Positions 1 to 8,515 of a DNA stretch of 64,000 bases are shown piece by piece; position 1 is the first letter of the stretch; every line of letters begins with the position of its first letter. The DNA is from Duncaniella muris. Its GTDB lineage: Bacteria > Bacteroidota > Bacteroidia > Bacteroidales > Muribaculaceae. The stretch is from NCBI RefSeq assembly GCF_003024805.1, contig NZ_PUEC01000017.1, positions 1 through 64,000 of the forward strand. Direction: 5' to 3'. Made by a program: the position numbers and the translations under genes. The notes below the pieces were generated by a model, which was not told the DNA's origin, made no database searches, and saw nothing but the letters and a program-made list of their open reading frames with translations.

Positions 1-163
1 AAAAGCATGGGGACTGAACGTTAGTCACGGGTTTTGCCACCCCCTAATCTGCCTTGTTCCATGCTTGTGATGCCTGATATTTGAAGATAAATTTATTCAA
101 AAACATTTAACCGTACAAATGTACGACCCTCTAAGCCTCAGTCAATGAACCCGCTTCCTGCTC
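1..163. other. non-coding left edge with nested inverted repeats
   Basis: No gene is visible. GCATGG at 5-10 pairs with CCATGC at 59-64, and GACT at 12-15 pairs with AGTC at 23-26, so the first 64 bases could fold into a closed, branched structure. A second palindrome, CGTACAAATGTACG, lies at 112-125, about 40 bases before the first gene, and could be an operator or part of a promoter. No TAnnTTTG box is seen. The function is unknown. Confidence 0.3.
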
Positions 164-2641
164 ATGAAAACCACACCTCCACCAGCTCTCCGTTTCCCTA
201 TTGGCCCGCTGCGCGATGACGGATCAGTCAGCCGTTGCCACAATCTGCGTCCCGCCGCCGCAGGCAGTTCCCTCGTGCCTGTCGGACCGCCCCGTCACCT
301 CACATCCCAGGTCATTCCCGGCGCCAGGCTTCTGCCCGGCGGAGTTTTCTGCGACTCCGCCGGAGTGCTCACCCTCTTCTTTGCCGATGACAGCGGACTC
401 CTCTGCTTTGACGGTCAGGAAGTCTACCGTCCAGCCGGAGCCTCAGGCACTCCCCGCTGTGCCGTGGCCACCGGCGAAAGTCTTCTGCTAATGACCTCCG
501 AGGGTGAAGACCCTCAGATGCTGAGCCGCGACAGCCTCAGCGGACTTTGGACCACCCGCAGTGCCTCTGAACTCCCGCCGCCCCTGACCATAGAGCGCAC
601 TGACCAAGGCCTGGTCTCAGCCACGATCGACGCCCGCAGCCTCCGCGGCAGCTACAGCTCGCGCTCCGCCGGTCTCACGTCGGCCGATCTTGCCTCCATG
701 CAGTCGGCGCTGACCGAAGCCTATCTCGCAATAGGCGACAGGGCAGTGGCCCGGCGGGTGTTCTTTCAGCCCGTCATAGCCCGCTACCGCCTCCGCGGGG
801 CCGACGGCCGTGTCATCTACACCTCCCAGCCCGTGCTCCTCGGCCCTGACAGCGGACCGCAGCTCACCGGAGCCGCCTTCAGCCTCAGCGGCGGCTCTCT
901 CAGCGAGGTAGCGGCCACTACTCTCACCGCCCGCACATTCAGCCTGCGTCTGCGCGGCAGTCTTGACGGACTGTGGGCCCGGACGATCAGCAGCGTCGAG
1001 CTCCAGGTAAGCCCGCAGCTCCATCCGCTTGAAGAGAACCTCCGTGCCGCCCACACCCTCGGCTCGTTCACGGCCACCTCGGCAGTGCTCTCGCTGCGCC
1101 TGCCGGGAGTGCATGACAGCCTCGCCTCACCGGCCGCTCCGGCCACGCTGCTCAGCTCGCAGGTGGCCGCCGTCCTTGCCCGTCTTGACAGCGGCGCGCT
1201 CGAAACCCTCGGCTCAGCCCGCTTCGACAGCGCAGCCGGAGAGTGGGAAGGGCTTGAAAATCCCTGGTATGCCGACCGCCGCGACTGCCGGGCCGATCTT
1301 AAAGCCCTGCGCTCTGTGACCGGCGCACCGGTGAAGCCGCTGACTCCTGTCGGCGAGGCCATCCGCGCTCTGAGTCCGCCCCACGTGATGAACGCATCAG
1401 TCATGGGCCTCAGCGGCGACTGCATAGTGGCCGGCGGACTGTCGGCCCGGCGTTTCAGCGGCAGTCTGCCGGCCGAAATGGCCGTGAAGCTTGACAGCGG
1501 CTCCGGCGAGGTTCAGCCAATGGCCGTGAAAGTTGTCTTTGCCGACGGATCGTCGGTGGTACGCAGTGCCGTAGGGAAAAGCCCTGCCGTCAGCCTCCTG
1601 TCGCCGCTGCTGGTCTATCCCTCGCCTGACGCGGTGGAGATGAGGCTCTATTGCGGCCGCTCGGTGCTCCGCGTCAGCCTCCGCCCCGATCCTTCCGGCT
1701 CGATGGCCTACTGGCTCCACCCCTCGGCCGCTCCGGTGGAGCTGACCGAGTCGCTTCCGGCCTTCGTGCTCCCCGCCTCAGCCCCCGTGTCGCGCCGTTT
1801 CCCCGGAATGCTTGCCGTCAGCACCCTTGCCTCGCCGCTTTCGCCTCAGGCCGCTGTGGAAAACGCCGGATCCGCCCCGGTAGCCATCACAGCCGCCGTA
1901 GGAGGAGCCTCAGGCTGGGACTCTGAAAGCTCACGCTTCTATCTCTTCGGGCAGTCGGGCATACAGAGTCTGACGGTCAACTCCTCGCGCAGCCGCCTGA
2001 CGGTGCGCACCCTCGATCCGCGCCCCACTTCCTGCAGTGAGGCAGTCTGCGTTATCTCGGCCTCGGTCGCCGCCATTGCCGGAGGCGATCTGGTCAGCGT
2101 GAGCGGGCGCCGTGTCACCACCATCAGGCCCTCGGCCGGAGCCGTCAGACTCGGCTATTCAGGCGCTGCCGATGAATTGTGGTGCTTCCCCGCCGCGGCC
2201 TCAGATCCGGTGACCGTCACCTCGCCTGACGGTCGTGTGCGCTTCACCCGCAGTTGTCAGCCTCTTGCCTCGCTTCTGAGCCATCCGCCCGGACTTTGGG
2301 GCGCAGGAGCTGACGGCAGGCTCTATGATCTCACCCAAGAGCTTGATGAGGAATGCGAGATAGCCTTTGCGGCCTCGGTCTCGGTCAGCCCCGGCGCACC
2401 GTCAGCGCTTTGGCGCCGATTTGTGATGCCCTTCAGAGGGCAGGTTGGCGAAGGCAGCGTCAGTCTGCTCGGCGACAACGGCTGCGGCGGTGCCTACTCC
2501 GATCTGCTTGCGTCTTATGAGATCGCCGGGTTGCTGACCCATCTGCCTCCGGTGGCACTCCACGCTCCCCACCGTCACCGCTTCACACTCTCGCTCACCG
2601 CCCGCGTGGCAGTCGGAGACTTCCGCATCGGGCAGTACTAA
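164..2641 (+). CDS. 825-residue protein of unknown function, probable phage structural protein
   Basis: I do not recognise a family. The protein has no signal peptide or membrane segment. It is rich in Ser, Ala, Leu, Pro and Arg and very poor in Lys, with alternating short hydrophobic stretches and turns that suggest a mostly beta fold, possibly propeller-like in the second half (for example WDSESSRFYLFGQSG around residues 585-600). It lies 39 bases upstream of a terminase large subunit on the same strand, so a structural or neck/tail role in a phage-derived unit is an inference from context. The coding sequence is more GC-rich than most of the window. The ATG at 164 is the only good start after the upstream non-coding stretch. 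Confidence 0.7.
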   Translation: MKTTPPPALRFPIGPLRDDGSVSRCHNLRPAAAGSSLVPVGPPRHLTSQVIPGARLLPGGVFCDSAGVLTLFFADDSGLLCFDGQEVYRPAGASGTPRCAVATGESLLLMTSEGEDPQMLSRDSLSGLWTTRSASELPPPLTIERTDQGLVSATIDARSLRGSYSSRSAGLTSADLASMQSALTEAYLAIGDRAVARRVFFQPVIARYRLRGADGRVIYTSQPVLLGPDSGPQLTGAAFSLSGGSLSEVAATTLTARTFSLRLRGSLDGLWARTISSVELQVSPQLHPLEENLRAAHTLGSFTATSAVLSLRLPGVHDSLASPAAPATLLSSQVAAVLARLDSGALETLGSARFDSAAGEWEGLENPWYADRRDCRADLKALRSVTGAPVKPLTPVGEAIRALSPPHVMNASVMGLSGDCIVAGGLSARRFSGSLPAEMAVKLDSGSGEVQPMAVKVVFADGSSVVRSAVGKSPAVSLLSPLLVYPSPDAVEMRLYCGRSVLRVSLRPDPSGSMAYWLHPSAAPVELTESLPAFVLPASAPVSRRFPGMLAVSTLASPLSPQAAVENAGSAPVAITAAVGGASGWDSESSRFYLFGQSGIQSLTVNSSRSRLTVRTLDPRPTSCSEAVCVISASVAAIAGGDLVSVSGRRVTTIRPSAGAVRLGYSGAADELWCFPAAASDPVTVTSPDGRVRFTRSCQPLASLLSHPPGLWGAGADGRLYDLTQELDEECEIAFAASVSVSPGAPSALWRRFVMPFRGQVGEGSVSLLGDNGCGGAYSDLLASYEIAGLLTHLPPVALHAPHRHRFTLSLTARVAVGDFRIGQY

Positions 2642-2645
2642 GAGG

Positions 2646-2664
2646 TTGTTATTAAACACCCTCT
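2646..2664 (-). repeat. 19-bp copy of the AAGAGGGTGTTT repeat end
   Basis: TTGTTATTAAACACCCTCT matches 18 of 19 bases of the end of the repeats at 19870 and 21459, read on the opposite strand. It sits in the 39-bp gap between the 825-residue gene and the terminase gene. The gap also holds AGAGGTT near its start and AACCTCT near its end, which could pair. It may be a remnant end of a small mobile element. Confidence 0.45.
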
Positions 2665-2680
2665 GAAAACCTCTTGACTT

Positions 2681-4546
2681 ATGAAAGAAATACTCCTTGA
2701 AAACGCGCGGCGCAATGCCGCACTTGCCGATGATCCGGATCCGGTGACAGGCGATGCCTCGGATCCCACCCGCGTCCCCTACAGCTTCGGCGGAAAGACC
2801 TACTGGATTCCGGCCGAAATGCTTGACGACCCGAAACTCCGTCTTGCAGCCTCTGAACGCGACTTAGCCCGCCTGCGGTTCAGATATGACTTCCCCTTCT
2901 GGGCCGTCAGCTGCGTAGTGATCACCGACAAGATCTCCTCGCGCGACATCCCTTTCCGCCTCAACCGTCCGCAGCGCAGGCTCGCAGCGCTTCTTGAGGC
3001 CGAGCGCCGCGCCGGACATCCTCTGCGCCTGATCATGCTCAAAGCGCGCCAGTGGGGCGGCTCGACTCTGATACAGATCTACTTCGCCTGGATACAGATA
3101 ATCCACTGCCGTGGCTGGAACTCGCTGATCTGCGCCCATGTCAAAGACACCTCGGCCACCATCAGAGGCATGTATTCACGCCTCCTTGCCCGCTATCCCG
3201 AAGAATACTGGGAAGAGGAGGTGAAACCCGAATTCCGCCCCTTCGAGCGCATGACCAACACCCGCGTCATTCCCGGCCGCGAGTGCAAGGTGACGGTCTG
3301 TTCGAGCGAGAATCAGGAAGCCACACGCGGCCAGGATTATGCGCTGGCCCATCTCAGCGAGGTGGCTTTCTGGAAAGACTCGCCGCTCCACAATCCCGCC
3401 GACCTGCTGCGCTCGGTCACCTCAGGCATTGCCTCCAAACCGCTCTCGTTCATCGCTATGGAAAGCACCGCCAACGGCACCGGCAACTTCTTCCACCGCG
3501 AATGGATGCGCGCCTGCACTCCGGGACGCAGTGACAAGATTCCATTCTTCGTGCCCTGGCATGAGATAGACATCAATCGCTCCGAAGTAGACGATCCGCA
3601 GCAGCTCTGGGACTCACTCGATGCCTACGAACGCAGTCTGTGGACCGACCACGGCTGCACTCTGGAGGCCATAAAGTGGTATCACGACAAGCGGCTCGGT
3701 TTCCCCGACCACCGCTCGATGAAGGCCGAATATCCCACCGTGGCCGCCGAGGCCTTCGAGTCGACCTCGCGCGGAGTCTTCGCCCCGGCTGATGTGGAAC
3801 GCCTGCGCGCAGGCTGCGGCGAGGAAGGCGAGAGGGGAGAGGTGGTGCTCTCGGAGCAGGGCGATGTCAGCCGTCCCGGTGGAGTGCCCCGCTTCTCACC
3901 CTCGCCCCAAGGGCTTTTCGTGCGCTGGAAAGAGCCGCGGAGGGGCGGGGCCTACATTGTCTGTGTCGACATCGGGGGCCGCTCGCGCGGGTCGGACTAT
4001 TCGGTTATCTCCGTGCTCGACCGCCACACCGACACCCTCGGACGGCCGGAGATAGTGGGCCAGTGGCGCGGCCACATCGACCATGATCTTCTCGCAGCCA
4101 AGGCTTCGGCTATCGGACGCTATTTCAACAATGCCATGCTCGTTGTAGAAAGCAATTCATGGGAAAGCTCCTCGGAGGGCCACGGCCACTACATCTTCGA
4201 AACTCTCAGGCAGTCATATCCCTACCTCTACTGCCGCAGCGGCGAGAGCGGTCAGCGTCTGCCGGGCTTCCACGTCAATGTACGCACCAAGGCGGCGCTG
4301 ATAGCCAATCTCGTGGCCTATGTGCGCGACGGGGCCTACACCGAGCGCTGCCCCACGGCCTGCGATGAACTGATGCAGTATGAGGCCCTGCCTGACGGCG
4401 GCTATTCGGCCATGAAGGGCTGCCATGACGATGTGCTGATGACGCGCGCCATCTCGCTCTACATCCACGCCTCCACCCAGTCCTCGGTGGCGCTCCGCTT
4501 CACCCGCGAGGATCTTAACGCCATCCTGCGTCACTGCATCAGGTGA
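2681..4546 (+). CDS. phage terminase large subunit (ATPase and nuclease)
   Basis: This protein resembles large terminases, which drive DNA into phage capsids and cut it. At 621 residues it is full length. The N-terminal ATPase shows a Walker A-like loop LKARQWGGST with Lys121, and a Walker B-like strand HLSEVAFW with Glu227. The C-terminal RNase H-like nuclease shows VCVDIGG (Asp430), VVESNSW (Glu490) and CHDDVLM (Asp583, Asp584), the expected acidic residues. All catalytic positions look intact. Phage terminases normally precede portal and capsid genes, but here a convergent hc1 gene follows at once, so any partners must lie upstream of the window or be absent. It shares its strand with the 825-residue gene and is probably cotranscribed with it. 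Confidence 0.85.
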   Translation: MKEILLENARRNAALADDPDPVTGDASDPTRVPYSFGGKTYWIPAEMLDDPKLRLAASERDLARLRFRYDFPFWAVSCVVITDKISSRDIPFRLNRPQRRLAALLEAERRAGHPLRLIMLKARQWGGSTLIQIYFAWIQIIHCRGWNSLICAHVKDTSATIRGMYSRLLARYPEEYWEEEVKPEFRPFERMTNTRVIPGRECKVTVCSSENQEATRGQDYALAHLSEVAFWKDSPLHNPADLLRSVTSGIASKPLSFIAMESTANGTGNFFHREWMRACTPGRSDKIPFFVPWHEIDINRSEVDDPQQLWDSLDAYERSLWTDHGCTLEAIKWYHDKRLGFPDHRSMKAEYPTVAAEAFESTSRGVFAPADVERLRAGCGEEGERGEVVLSEQGDVSRPGGVPRFSPSPQGLFVRWKEPRRGGAYIVCVDIGGRSRGSDYSVISVLDRHTDTLGRPEIVGQWRGHIDHDLLAAKASAIGRYFNNAMLVVESNSWESSSEGHGHYIFETLRQSYPYLYCRSGESGQRLPGFHVNVRTKAALIANLVAYVRDGAYTERCPTACDELMQYEALPDGGYSAMKGCHDDVLMTRAISLYIHASTQSSVALRFTREDLNAILRHCIR

Positions 4547-4564
4547 ACACCCTCTTAAAAAAAC

Positions 4565-4599
4565 AAACCGTTGCCGGTCTTTTCGACTGACAGCGGTTT
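4565..4599. terminator. bidirectional terminator between terminase and hc1
   Basis: AAACCGTTGCCGGTC pairs, with a few G-T wobbles, with GACTGACAGCGGTTT around a short T-rich loop. T runs follow on both strands (TATATTTTTT on plus; seven T's on minus), which fits two converging genes. Confidence 0.6.
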
Positions 4600-4672
4600 A
4601 TATTTTTTGCTCTCTTTTTGTTTGTTGAAGGGGGGCAAAAAGAGATAATCCCCCAGGAGGCGGGCTTTCTGA

Positions 4673-4846
4673 TTACTTGCCTGCTGCGATAGACTCCTTG
4701 CGGAACTGCTTGAGGAGTTTTTCGATTTCGAGAGATGCTTTGCGTGCGCGGGCACCGGCAGCTTTGTTGCCGTTTTCAACCTGAGCCTGTGCGTCTTTTG
4801 CGAAAGCTTCAAAGTTGGAAGCGAGCTGTTCAACGAGAGTTTTCAT
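4673..4846 (-). CDS. histone H1-like protein, Hc1 family (57 residues)
   Basis: This small gene encodes a 57-residue, Lys/Ala/Glu-rich protein beginning MKTLVEQLASNFEAFAKDA and containing ENGNKAAGARARKASLEIE. It matches from memory the histone H1-like Hc1 family that is common in Bacteroidetes, where it probably binds nucleic acid and affects the nucleoid. The protein is predicted to be all helix, with basic clusters in the middle and near the C-terminus. It is the only plausible product in the gap, has its own promoter upstream, and ends before a shared terminator. The identification rests on sequence likeness. Confidence 0.85.
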   Translation of the reverse strand: MKTLVEQLASNFEAFAKDAQAQVENGNKAAGARARKASLEIEKLLKQFRKESIAAGK

Positions 4847-4942
4847 TGCGATGAGTTTGAGATTAAAAGATTAATAAAAGATAATTGAGAGTAAGAGGGC
4901 CGGAAAGTATAGGCTTGCCATTATGACCTATTGCTCATGTTG

Positions 4943-4978
4943 CAAATATACGGACAAAAAAGTTATATCTCCAAGAAA
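4943..4978 (-). promoter_or_regulatory. promoter of hc1
   Basis: On the minus strand TATATTTG (plus 4943-4950) matches the Bacteroidetes -7 box TAnnTTTG, and TTTCTTG lies 21 bases upstream as a -33 element. The start codon is about 97 bases downstream. Confidence 0.55.
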
Positions 4979-5055
4979 TCTGTTAAAAATTATTTGCTAA
5001 AAGCCCTATAATCCACTCTTTTTGCTTTTTTCGATGCCATATCGGCGCTTTTTTA

Positions 5056-5063
5056 TAACTTTG
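5056..5063 (+). promoter_or_regulatory. -7 box for the M16 protease gene
   Basis: TAACTTTG fits TAnnTTTG and lies 22 bases before the ATG at 5086, so the leader would be short. The -33 region is T-rich rather than a clear TTTG. Confidence 0.5.
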
Positions 5064-5085
5064 AAGTCCAGATTTCAGCAAAAAA

Positions 5086-6387
5086 ATGATCGACTGCCAT
5101 AAATTCACACTCTCTAACGGACTGCGGGTCATCCACAACTATGATCCTTCGACGGCAATGGTTGCCGTCAACGTTCTCTACAACGTAGGTGCCCGCGATG
5201 AAGACCCCTCGATGACCGGCCTGGCCCACCTGTTCGAACACCTCATGTTCGGAGGCTCGGTCAACATCCCCGATTTCGATGCCGAGATGGAACGCGCCGG
5301 CGGCATGGACAACGCATGGACCTCGAATGACTTCACAAACTTCTATGACGTGGCCCCGGCCCGCAATTTCGAAACACTTCTCTGGCTCGAAAGCGACCGT
5401 ATGCTCGGCCTGGCCTTCTCGCCAAAGGCGCTCGAAGTGCAGCGCAGCGTGGTGATCGAAGAGTTCAAGGAAACCCATCTCAACCGCCCATACGGCGATC
5501 TCCACCACTATCTGCGCGGACTGGTCTACACATCGCACCCCTACCGCTTCCCGACCATCGGCAAGGAGCCCTCTCACATCGAGAAAGTGACCGATGCTGA
5601 TGTCAGACAGTTTTTCTTCACCCACTATGCGCCTAACAACGCCGTGCTCGCCGTCAGCGGCAACGTCAGCCCGGAGCAGGTGCGCGAAAGTGTGGAGCGC
5701 TGGTTCGGCTCCATCCCCTCGCGTCCGGTCAGCCCGCGCCAATACTACCGGGAACCTCCGGTCACTGCGCCCCGCGAGCTTGAAGTAAGCGGAGCCGTCC
5801 CTCAGACCTGTGTGGTGGTGGCATATCCCATGCCAGGCTACGGAGAGCCCGGCTATATAGAGTGTGACCTTATCACCGACATTCTCGCCTCAGGCCACTC
5901 GTCGCGCTTCTATCGCCGCCTCGTGCTCGGCGACGACCTCTTTGCCACAGCCGACGCCATGATCACCGGAAGCGAGGAGCCGGGAATGCTGATGCTCCAG
6001 GCGCGTCTGACCGACAACTCGGCCCAGGCGGCCTGCACAGCCGTCAGCCGTCTCAAAGACGAGGCCTCGCGGCTCTGCTATCATGCCGGCCGCCCCGACC
6101 GCCTCTCCTATGTCCACGCCGAAGCCCGTCCTGACGGCGTAAGTCCCTTCGAGGTCGAACGCGCCATCAACCGCTTTGCCAGTGAATTCACCTTCTCATC
6201 GCTCAGTTATCTGCAGCGCGCGCAGTCACTCGCTATGGCCGAGATGCACGGCGAGGATATCAATGACATCGTCCCGGCCTACCGCAGGGTGACCACCTCA
6301 TCGGTCGTAGCCACCGCACGCCGTGTGCTCGATCCCACCCATGCTTGCACGCTCATCTACCGCCCCGAAGAACGAATCGGAGGTTAA
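5086..6387 (+). CDS. M16 family zinc metalloprotease
   Basis: The protein belongs to the M16 (pitrilysin, mitochondrial processing peptidase-like) family. The inverted zinc motif HxxEH is intact (HLFEH, His48, Glu51, His52), and VVIEEFKE with Glu125/Glu126 supplies the third ligand region. An M16 C-terminal domain follows from about residue 170. There is no signal peptide, so it may be cytoplasmic, unlike many paired periplasmic M16 proteases. At 433 residues it is one M16 unit, and no second subunit lies next to it. It has its own promoter and is followed by a separate promoter for rimP, so it looks monocistronic. The substrate is unknown. Confidence 0.9.
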   Translation: MIDCHKFTLSNGLRVIHNYDPSTAMVAVNVLYNVGARDEDPSMTGLAHLFEHLMFGGSVNIPDFDAEMERAGGMDNAWTSNDFTNFYDVAPARNFETLLWLESDRMLGLAFSPKALEVQRSVVIEEFKETHLNRPYGDLHHYLRGLVYTSHPYRFPTIGKEPSHIEKVTDADVRQFFFTHYAPNNAVLAVSGNVSPEQVRESVERWFGSIPSRPVSPRQYYREPPVTAPRELEVSGAVPQTCVVVAYPMPGYGEPGYIECDLITDILASGHSSRFYRRLVLGDDLFATADAMITGSEEPGMLMLQARLTDNSAQAACTAVSRLKDEASRLCYHAGRPDRLSYVHAEARPDGVSPFEVERAINRFASEFTFSSLSYLQRAQSLAMAEMHGEDINDIVPAYRRVTTSSVVATARRVLDPTHACTLIYRPEERIGG

Positions 6388-6432
6388 AAAAACTTAAATA
6401 AGGCGCTCTTCCTCTGTGGGTAAGTCGCTTGA

Positions 6433-6464
6433 TTTGCTGAAAAAACTAAAATTTATTAACTTTG
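6433..6464 (+). promoter_or_regulatory. promoter of the rimP-nusA-infB operon
   Basis: TTTG at 6433-6436, a 20-base spacer and TAACTTTG at 6457-6464 give a near-perfect Bacteroidetes sigma-ABfr promoter. rimP starts 67 bases downstream. Confidence 0.75.
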
Positions 6465-6530
6465 CACTCAGAAAGTCACGGAGGAGGCCACGAGCTTCCT
6501 CCATTGTTTTTATAAGTGCGAAAAGTACAA

Positions 6531-6998
6531 ATGATTGACAAGAACGAAGTCCGCCGCCTGGTGGAAGAGGCCATTGCCGGAACCGATGCCTTTGTGGTTG
6601 ACGTGACCGTCTCGGCTGCAAACGATATTGTGGTGGAGCTTGACAGCGCCACCGGCATAGATCTCGACTTCTGTGCCGACCTCAACAGAAGTCTCAACGA
6701 AAAACTCGACCGCGAGGATGAGGACTACAGCCTCGAAGTGGGCACCGCTTCGCTCACCGCACCATTCAAAGTCAAAGGCCAGTATGAGAAGAATCTCGGC
6801 AACGAGGTCGAAGTGCTGACCCGCGACGGCAAGAAACTCAAGGGTGTGCTCACAGCCGTGACTGACGAAGACTTCACCCTCGAAGTCACCCGCAAGGTCA
6901 AGGAACCCGGAGCGAAGCGCCCCGTGATGGTGGCCGAGCCGACGGTGATCCCTATGGCCCAGGCAAAGCAGGTCTGCTACGTCATCAACTTCAAGTGA
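6531..6998 (+). CDS. rimP: ribosome maturation factor RimP
   Basis: RimP assists maturation of the 30S ribosomal subunit. The 155-residue product has the expected two-domain layout: an N-terminal alpha/beta domain with VVELDSATGIDLDFCADLNR and a C-terminal SH3-like domain with NEVEVLTRDGKKLKGVL. Its place directly before nusA and infB is the widely conserved order. I start at the ATG giving MIDKNEVRRL, which matches family N-termini; a GTG 15 bases earlier would add five residues but seems unlikely. It is the first gene of the operon driven from 6433. Confidence 0.95.
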   Translation: MIDKNEVRRLVEEAIAGTDAFVVDVTVSAANDIVVELDSATGIDLDFCADLNRSLNEKLDREDEDYSLEVGTASLTAPFKVKGQYEKNLGNEVEVLTRDGKKLKGVLTAVTDEDFTLEVTRKVKEPGAKRPVMVAEPTVIPMAQAKQVCYVINFK

Positions 6999-7069
6999 GC
7001 GGCCGCAGACCGGTTTTTTAACAGACAGAAGAATAAAAAAGTAAACACAAAGATATCATAACCACCCCT

Positions 7070-8431
7070 ATGGCAAGAAAAGAAGAAGCTCCCAACATGG
7101 TGGAGCGTTTCGCCGAATTCAAGGAACTGAAAAATATCGACAAGACCACTATGATCAGTGTGCTTGAAGAGTCATTTCGCAACGTGCTCGCCAAAATGTT
7201 TGGCACCGACGAGAATCTCGACGTCATCATGAACCCCGACAAGGGAGACGTGCAGATCTTCCAGAATCTCGAAGTAGTGCCTGACGGCGAAGTCACAAAC
7301 CCCAACCTCCAGATCTCGCTCACCGACGCCCGCGCCGATGACGATCCCGACGTGGAGATCGGCGAGGAACACACCAAGGAAATCTTCTTTGCCGACTTCG
7401 GCCGCCGCGCCATCCTCAACCTCCGCCAGACCCTCCAGTCGAAGATCCTCGACCTGCAGAAAGAGGCAATCTACACCAAGTTCAAGGAACTTGAAGGCCA
7501 GCTCGTGTCAGGCGAAGTATATCAGACCTGGTCACGCGAGACTCTGCTGCTCGACGATGAGAAGAACGAACTTCTCCTCCCCAAGAGCGAGTCGATTCCC
7601 GGCGACTTCTTCCGCAAGGGTGAAAACGTGCTTGCCGTTATCGCCAACGTCGACAACAAGAACAACAACCCGAAGATCACCGTGTCACGTACAAACGAGA
7701 CCTTCCTCCGCCGCCTCTTCGAACGCGAGGTTCCTGAAATTGTCGACGGTCTGATCAACATCCGCGCCGTGGCCCGCATTCCGGGCGAACGCGCCAAGAT
7801 TGCAGTCGAGAGCTTTGACGACCGCATCGACCCCGTGGGCGCATGCGTGGGAGTCAAAGGTTCGCGAATCCACGGCATCGTCCGCGAGCTCCGCAACGAG
7901 AACATCGACGTGATCAACTACACCGCCAATCCCCAGCTCTTCATCCAGCGCGCTCTCAGCCCCGCCAAGATCTCAAGCATCCACCTCGATGAAGAAGAGA
8001 AGAAGGCTGAAGTCTTCCTCCACCCCGAAGAAGTCTCGCTGGCAATCGGTAAGGGCGGTCTCAATATCAAACTCGCCTCGATGCTCACAGGCTATGTGAT
8101 CGACGTCTACCGCGACAGCCCTGAAGAAATCGACGAAGATATCTATCTCGACGAATTCAAGGACGAGATCGACGGCTGGGTTATCGACGCCCTCAAGGAC
8201 ATGGGCTGCATCACCGCCAAGAGCGTGCTCCGCACCCCGCGTCAGGAACTCATTGACAAGGCCGACCTTGAGGAAGACACCGTTGACAACGTGATCCGCA
8301 TCCTCAGCGCCGAATTCGAAGACGAAGCTCCCGCAGCGCCTGCTGAGGCTCCCGCGGCCGAAGAAGCCGCTCCCTCGGCTGAAGCCGCTGTCTCTGCCGA
8401 AGAAGCTCCCGCCGAAGAACCAGCTGAATAA
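7070..8431 (+). CDS. nusA: transcription termination/antitermination factor NusA
   Basis: NusA binds RNA polymerase and nascent RNA and modulates pausing, termination and antitermination. The 453-residue protein has an N-terminal polymerase-binding domain (about 1-135), an S1 domain (about 140-205), and two KH domains (about 225-365; VGVKGSRIHGIVREL and LAIGKGGLNIKLAS). The C-terminus after about residue 420 is an Ala/Glu/Pro-rich acidic tail, as in other Bacteroidetes. It sits 71 bases after rimP and 84 bases before infB in one operon. Confidence 0.97.
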   Translation: MARKEEAPNMVERFAEFKELKNIDKTTMISVLEESFRNVLAKMFGTDENLDVIMNPDKGDVQIFQNLEVVPDGEVTNPNLQISLTDARADDDPDVEIGEEHTKEIFFADFGRRAILNLRQTLQSKILDLQKEAIYTKFKELEGQLVSGEVYQTWSRETLLLDDEKNELLLPKSESIPGDFFRKGENVLAVIANVDNKNNNPKITVSRTNETFLRRLFEREVPEIVDGLINIRAVARIPGERAKIAVESFDDRIDPVGACVGVKGSRIHGIVRELRNENIDVINYTANPQLFIQRALSPAKISSIHLDEEEKKAEVFLHPEEVSLAIGKGGLNIKLASMLTGYVIDVYRDSPEEIDEDIYLDEFKDEIDGWVIDALKDMGCITAKSVLRTPRQELIDKADLEEDTVDNVIRILSAEFEDEAPAAPAEAPAAEEAAPSAEAAVSAEEAPAEEPAE

Positions 8432-8437
8432 GCACAC

Positions 8438-8466
8438 AAGGCACTGTGATGCCTTCCGCCGGCGGA
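8438..8466 (+). other. small hairpins between nusA and infB
   Basis: AAGGCA (8438-8443) pairs with TGCCTT (8450-8455), and next to it is the 12-base palindrome TCCGCCGGCGGA (8455-8466). No T run follows, so this looks like an RNA processing or stability element in the operon mRNA rather than a terminator. Confidence 0.3.
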
Positions 8467-8515
8467 ATTCCGCACCTCTCCTCCTCAATAAAAATTGTAA
8501 CACCAATCTCTCAAT

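Noticed and set aside
5053-5742. A 229-codon open frame opposite the M16 protease gene.
   Set aside because: The zinc motif places the real frame on the plus strand; the antisense frame has no family features.
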